A stretch of 47,000 nt of DNA from Chthoniobacteraceae bacterium (lineage in GTDB: Bacteria > Verrucomicrobiota > Verrucomicrobiia > Chthoniobacterales > Chthoniobacteraceae), in the NCBI GenBank assembly GCA_947476045.1, contig CANJNZ010000030.1:1-47000 (forward strand), written 5' to 3'. Within the stretch, counting starts at the first letter, position 1. Each line of letters opens with the position of its first letter. Under the pieces are notes generated by a model, which was not told the origin of the DNA, did not search any database, and saw only the letters and a list, made by a program, of their open reading frames with translations. Below, in pieces: positions 45,101-47,000 of this stretch. Both the position numbers and the translations under genes were made by a program.

Positions 45101-46885
45101 TTGGCCCTATGTTCGGACGGGGCCGTTGTGGCTTGGGGCGATAACAACGGCCAACTCGGCAATAACTCAGGAACGTGGAGTTTTGCACCGGTGGCAGTAA
45201 ACACCACAAGTGGAACCAGCGCACTTTTTTCAAAAGCAGTCACGGCCATCTCTGCGGGGGGGAAACACAGCGTCGCCCTGTGCTCCGACGGCACGGTGGC
45301 AGCCTGGGGTGAGAACTTTTACGGCCAGCTCGGTGATAACACGAATACCTATCCTAACACGCGAAATGTGCCGACAGCAGTAAACACAACCACAGGCATC
45401 AGCGCGCTGTATTCCAAAACGGCCATAGCCATCGCTGCTGGCAGTGCCCATAGCCTTACACTTTGTTCCGACGGCACATTGGCAACTTGGGGAGACAACT
45501 CTTACGGGCAGCTTGGTGATAACACCACAACACAGCGCAGAGCACCAGTCACAGTCAATACGGCCAACGGAATCAGTGTTCTGAGTGGACGAATTGTGAA
45601 GGCTATCAATTCCTCGGGAACGCAATCAGGTCATTCGACTGCGGTCTACGGACTCTTGCCACCCAAGATCGAAATCGAAGTTTTGGAGCCTGTCCTCACA
45701 GCGTTGGCGGATAATGCAAACACCCTAGACTACGGCGCAGTATTGAGTGGTGTGCGAACGATCCGAATCCGCAATACAGGTGAGGCTCCGCTTATAGGGA
45801 TAAGCGCTGCGCTGACTGGTGTGAATTCATCTGACTTCGCAATAGCCAGCCCCACTTCAATGACAATATCAGGGGGGAATTCTACTACATTCCAAGTGGC
45901 TTTTAGCCCAGGAAGTGACGGGCTTAAAAATGCCGCGCTTGTCATAGCCAGTAGCGACGCAAGCCAACCCTTATTTCATATCGCTCTGACAGGGATGAAG
46001 CAGTCGAGCACAAGCATTGCAGCGACATTAAACACACCCAACGATGTCCCCCTGGCTACGTCTGGACTCAATGCGTCCGGACTGACGCTCGATCTGACGC
46101 TCAATTTTACACCATCACCCGGCACTAATCTAACCATCGTGCGCAACACTGGACTTGGTTTTATTAATGGCGCATTCACTAACGCACCCAACGGTGCGAC
46201 AGTGAACCTCACCTATAACGGAAAAACGTATCCTTTTATTGCATGGTATTACGGAGGTGATGGAAATGACCTCGTTCTGCTCTGGCCTTACACGGGCATC
46301 GCTGCATGGGGACAAAATACCTACGGGCAACTCGGCGAGGATGCTACAGTTAATTATTTTACCCCAAAAGCTGTTGATCAAACTGGTGTGCTGGCGGGCA
46401 AAACGATCGTGCAATTAGTGTGCGGCGGAAGCCATTCGCTTGCATTGAGCAGCGAAGGAAAAGTTTATTCTTGGGGAGACAATGGCAGCGGTCAACTCGG
46501 TGATAATACAACAACGCGCCGTAATAAGCCAGTGGAGGTGAACACAGCAAATGGAACCAGCGCACTCTTTGGAAAAAATGTAATAGCCATCGCAGCGGGC
46601 GAAGCTCACAGCCTCGCACTGTGTTCTGACGGCACCGTTGCTGCCTGGGGCTTGAACTACCTAGGTCAAATCGGCGACAATACGACTACCAGCCGCAATA
46701 CCCCGGTGCTAGTGAACACCCTCGGCGGAACAAGCGCGCTCTTTGGAAAAACAGTCTTAGCCATAGCGGCAGGCTACTCACACAACCTTGCCCTCTGCTC
46801 CGATGGAACAATAGCCACCTGGGGAGGGAACGGCCTTGTGCCCGTGTCGGTTAAGGAAACGCTGATTAAAGAGGTGATCGTCTGA
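42197..46885 (+). CDS. giant secreted RCC1-propeller / choice-of-anchor-D protein, C-terminally truncated
   Basis: From ATG 42197 the 1562-residue product has a signal peptide (FFILAVLGGLFLAGVSHAA). It is built of a ~619-residue unit: a beta module ending WYYGG-x-G-x-DLVLLWPYTG, seven RCC1 blades (W-G-x-N, G-Q-L-G-D, L-C-S-D-G-T) and a choice-of-anchor-D/HYDIN-like Ig module (NTLDYG...). Unit 1 runs about 42301-44150, unit 2 about 44155-46010. Unit 3 starts at about 46015 and stops in blade 4 at 46885, so two full seven-blade propellers and part of a third are present. RCC1 folds bind proteins; the target is unknown. There is no C-terminal sorting domain. The frame is open upstream to 42062, but the signal peptide favours 42197. 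Confidence 0.9.
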   Translation: MKSDTSPARHTLASRAFFILAVLGGLFLAGVSHAANVTATFNSAADIPVTANGYTATGNTLDVTLNFAPTPGTNLTVVRNTALTFINGQFSNVANGATLNLTYNGTTYPFVAWYYGGTGNDLVLLWPYTGLAAWGYNDNGRLGDNTTMTRRSPVPVVQAGVLAGKTIVQLARGGGHTLALTSEGKVYSWGYNQFGGLGDSTSIDRLEPVAVNTANGSSALFGKTVIAIAAGNAHSLALCSDGSIAAWGYNVYGQIGDATTTDRLSPVAVNTASGTSFLFGKSVTAIAVGSMHNLALCSDGTVAAWGLNSNNHLGDTTYINRSSPVAVNTVAGTSILYGKTVTALAAGNQHSLALCSDGTVAAWGANNNGQLGDNSTFPHSVPVAVNTTSGTSAIFGRVVTSLAAGDSHSIALCSDGTVVAWGANNYGQLGDNSGTQRNAPVNVNTASGVSALFGKFVTAIATGYFNSLALCSDGSVTAWGENGNGQVGDNTNIYRSAPAAVNTNSGTSALAGKHVSGLGASGSSSSHFVAAYGTTAPEIAVEVLEPSVMPLVDNANTLDYGITPYGVRTFRIRNEGGLPLNGVSGTLSDTNVEAFSISQPPSSIPPGGTAIIQVVFASETAGAKSAKLEISSNDSDENPFRIALTGTRPSLSDLTATFSSASDIPLTAFGFNASGIALNTTLNFAPNPGTNLTVIRNTGTNFIRGQFSNAPNGATLNLTYNGTIYPFVAWYYGGAGRDLVLLWPYTGLTAWGSNNRGQLGDNSPTQRNAPSFVEQSGALNGKTIVQVVCGGSHTLALTSEGKVYAWGYNFYGQLGINSTSDSYAPVAVNADAGSSALFGKTVIAIGAGSIHSLAMCSDGTIVGWGDNSYGQLGDNTTTQRNTPVAVNTASGTSALFGKTVTAVAAGGFHSLAVCSDGTVAAWGSNNYGQLGDNTSMPHYAPVAVNTTSGTSALFGKTVTAVAGGGSHSLALCSDGAVVAWGDNNGQLGNNSGTWSFAPVAVNTTSGTSALFSKAVTAISAGGKHSVALCSDGTVAAWGENFYGQLGDNTNTYPNTRNVPTAVNTTTGISALYSKTAIAIAAGSAHSLTLCSDGTLATWGDNSYGQLGDNTTTQRRAPVTVNTANGISVLSGRIVKAINSSGTQSGHSTAVYGLLPPKIEIEVLEPVLTALADNANTLDYGAVLSGVRTIRIRNTGEAPLIGISAALTGVNSSDFAIASPTSMTISGGNSTTFQVAFSPGSDGLKNAALVIASSDASQPLFHIALTGMKQSSTSIAATLNTPNDVPLATSGLNASGLTLDLTLNFTPSPGTNLTIVRNTGLGFINGAFTNAPNGATVNLTYNGKTYPFIAWYYGGDGNDLVLLWPYTGIAAWGQNTYGQLGEDATVNYFTPKAVDQTGVLAGKTIVQLVCGGSHSLALSSEGKVYSWGDNGSGQLGDNTTTRRNKPVEVNTANGTSALFGKNVIAIAAGEAHSLALCSDGTVAAWGLNYLGQIGDNTTTSRNTPVLVNTLGGTSALFGKTVLAIAAGYSHNLALCSDGTIATWGGNGLVPVSVKETLIKEVIV

Positions 46886-47000
46886 AAGTTTTCTGGGCGG
46901 CTGTTTTTGTCAGACGAGCGAGGGCGGCGACTGGACTTTTGGATGCAAGAAGTGCGGCGATAGGGCAAATGGCTGTTTGTTTTTGGGCGAACATGATGAT
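46886..47000. other. short flank after the RCC1 protein
   Basis: An inverted repeat CGTCTGA/TCAGACG (46880-46886 with 46910-46916, 23-nt loop) follows the stop codon, without a clear T tract. I see no continuation of the RCC1 pattern in any frame and no gene start before the window ends. Confidence 0.4.

Overview
The window reads as a densely packed chromosomal segment from a GC-rich Gram-negative bacterium, most likely a member of the Verrucomicrobiota (PVC superphylum). The clues are a planctomycete-type cytochrome/DUF1549/DUF1553 protein paired with a Tat-exported DUF1501 protein, a giant secreted RCC1/choice-of-anchor-D protein, weak Shine-Dalgarno signals, frequent lipoproteins, and ribosomal genes split from their usual order. 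This is inference from gene content; no 16S gene is present. Nothing looks like a prophage, plasmid backbone, CRISPR array or complete IS element.

Layout. 0-2.4 kb: an exported protein of unknown function, an acyl carrier protein, and a convergent LOG-family protein. 2.5-9.2 kb: a translation/RNA operon nusA-infB-rbfA-DHH phosphoesterase-truB-ribF, with its own promoter and an intrinsic-terminator-like hairpin in the leader and no rimP ahead of nusA. 9.2-13.7 kb: an SLC13-type permease, the decayed tail of a zinc-type dehydrogenase, and a copper-type P-ATPase. 13.7-18.3 kb: the DUF1501 / cytochrome-DUF1549-DUF1553 pair. 18.4-21.5 kb: divergent polyphosphate kinases ppk1 and ppk2. 21.5-24.7 kb: MFS exporter, M23 peptidase, UppP, P-II protein. 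24.8-30 kb: two unknown proteins, an Mrp-type Fe-S carrier ATPase, a 59-residue membrane protein, a PgpH-like HD phosphohydrolase and an orphan ABC ATPase. 30.1-34.3 kb: rplA-rplJ-rpsO-pnp, with hairpin-rich leaders before rplA and pnp. 34.4-38 kb: carA, a dihydrouridine synthase, and rlmN, with a ~197-bp imperfect palindrome between dus and rlmN. 38-39.7 kb: a lipoprotein, a DUF2442/DUF4160 gene pair enclosed by 54-bp direct repeats, and an NlpC/P60-like lipoprotein whose 3' end lies inside one repeat copy. 39.8-41.4 kb: an ABC-F ATPase. 41.4-42.1 kb: intergenic repeats including a 21-bp minisatellite. 42.2-46.9 kb: a 1562-residue secreted protein built of a ~619-residue unit repeated about 2.5 times.

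Most genes are housekeeping (transcription/translation control, RNA modification and decay, polyphosphate, peptidoglycan recycling). The accessory interest is concentrated after 36.6 kb, in the repeats and the modules they border. I found no clear-cut new defence or biosynthetic system. The best candidates for something undescribed are the repeat-bounded DUF2442/DUF4160 cassette, the palindromic intergenic element, the minisatellite open in several reading frames, the multi-propeller exported protein, and the predicted cis-acting hairpins in front of nusA, rplA and pnp.
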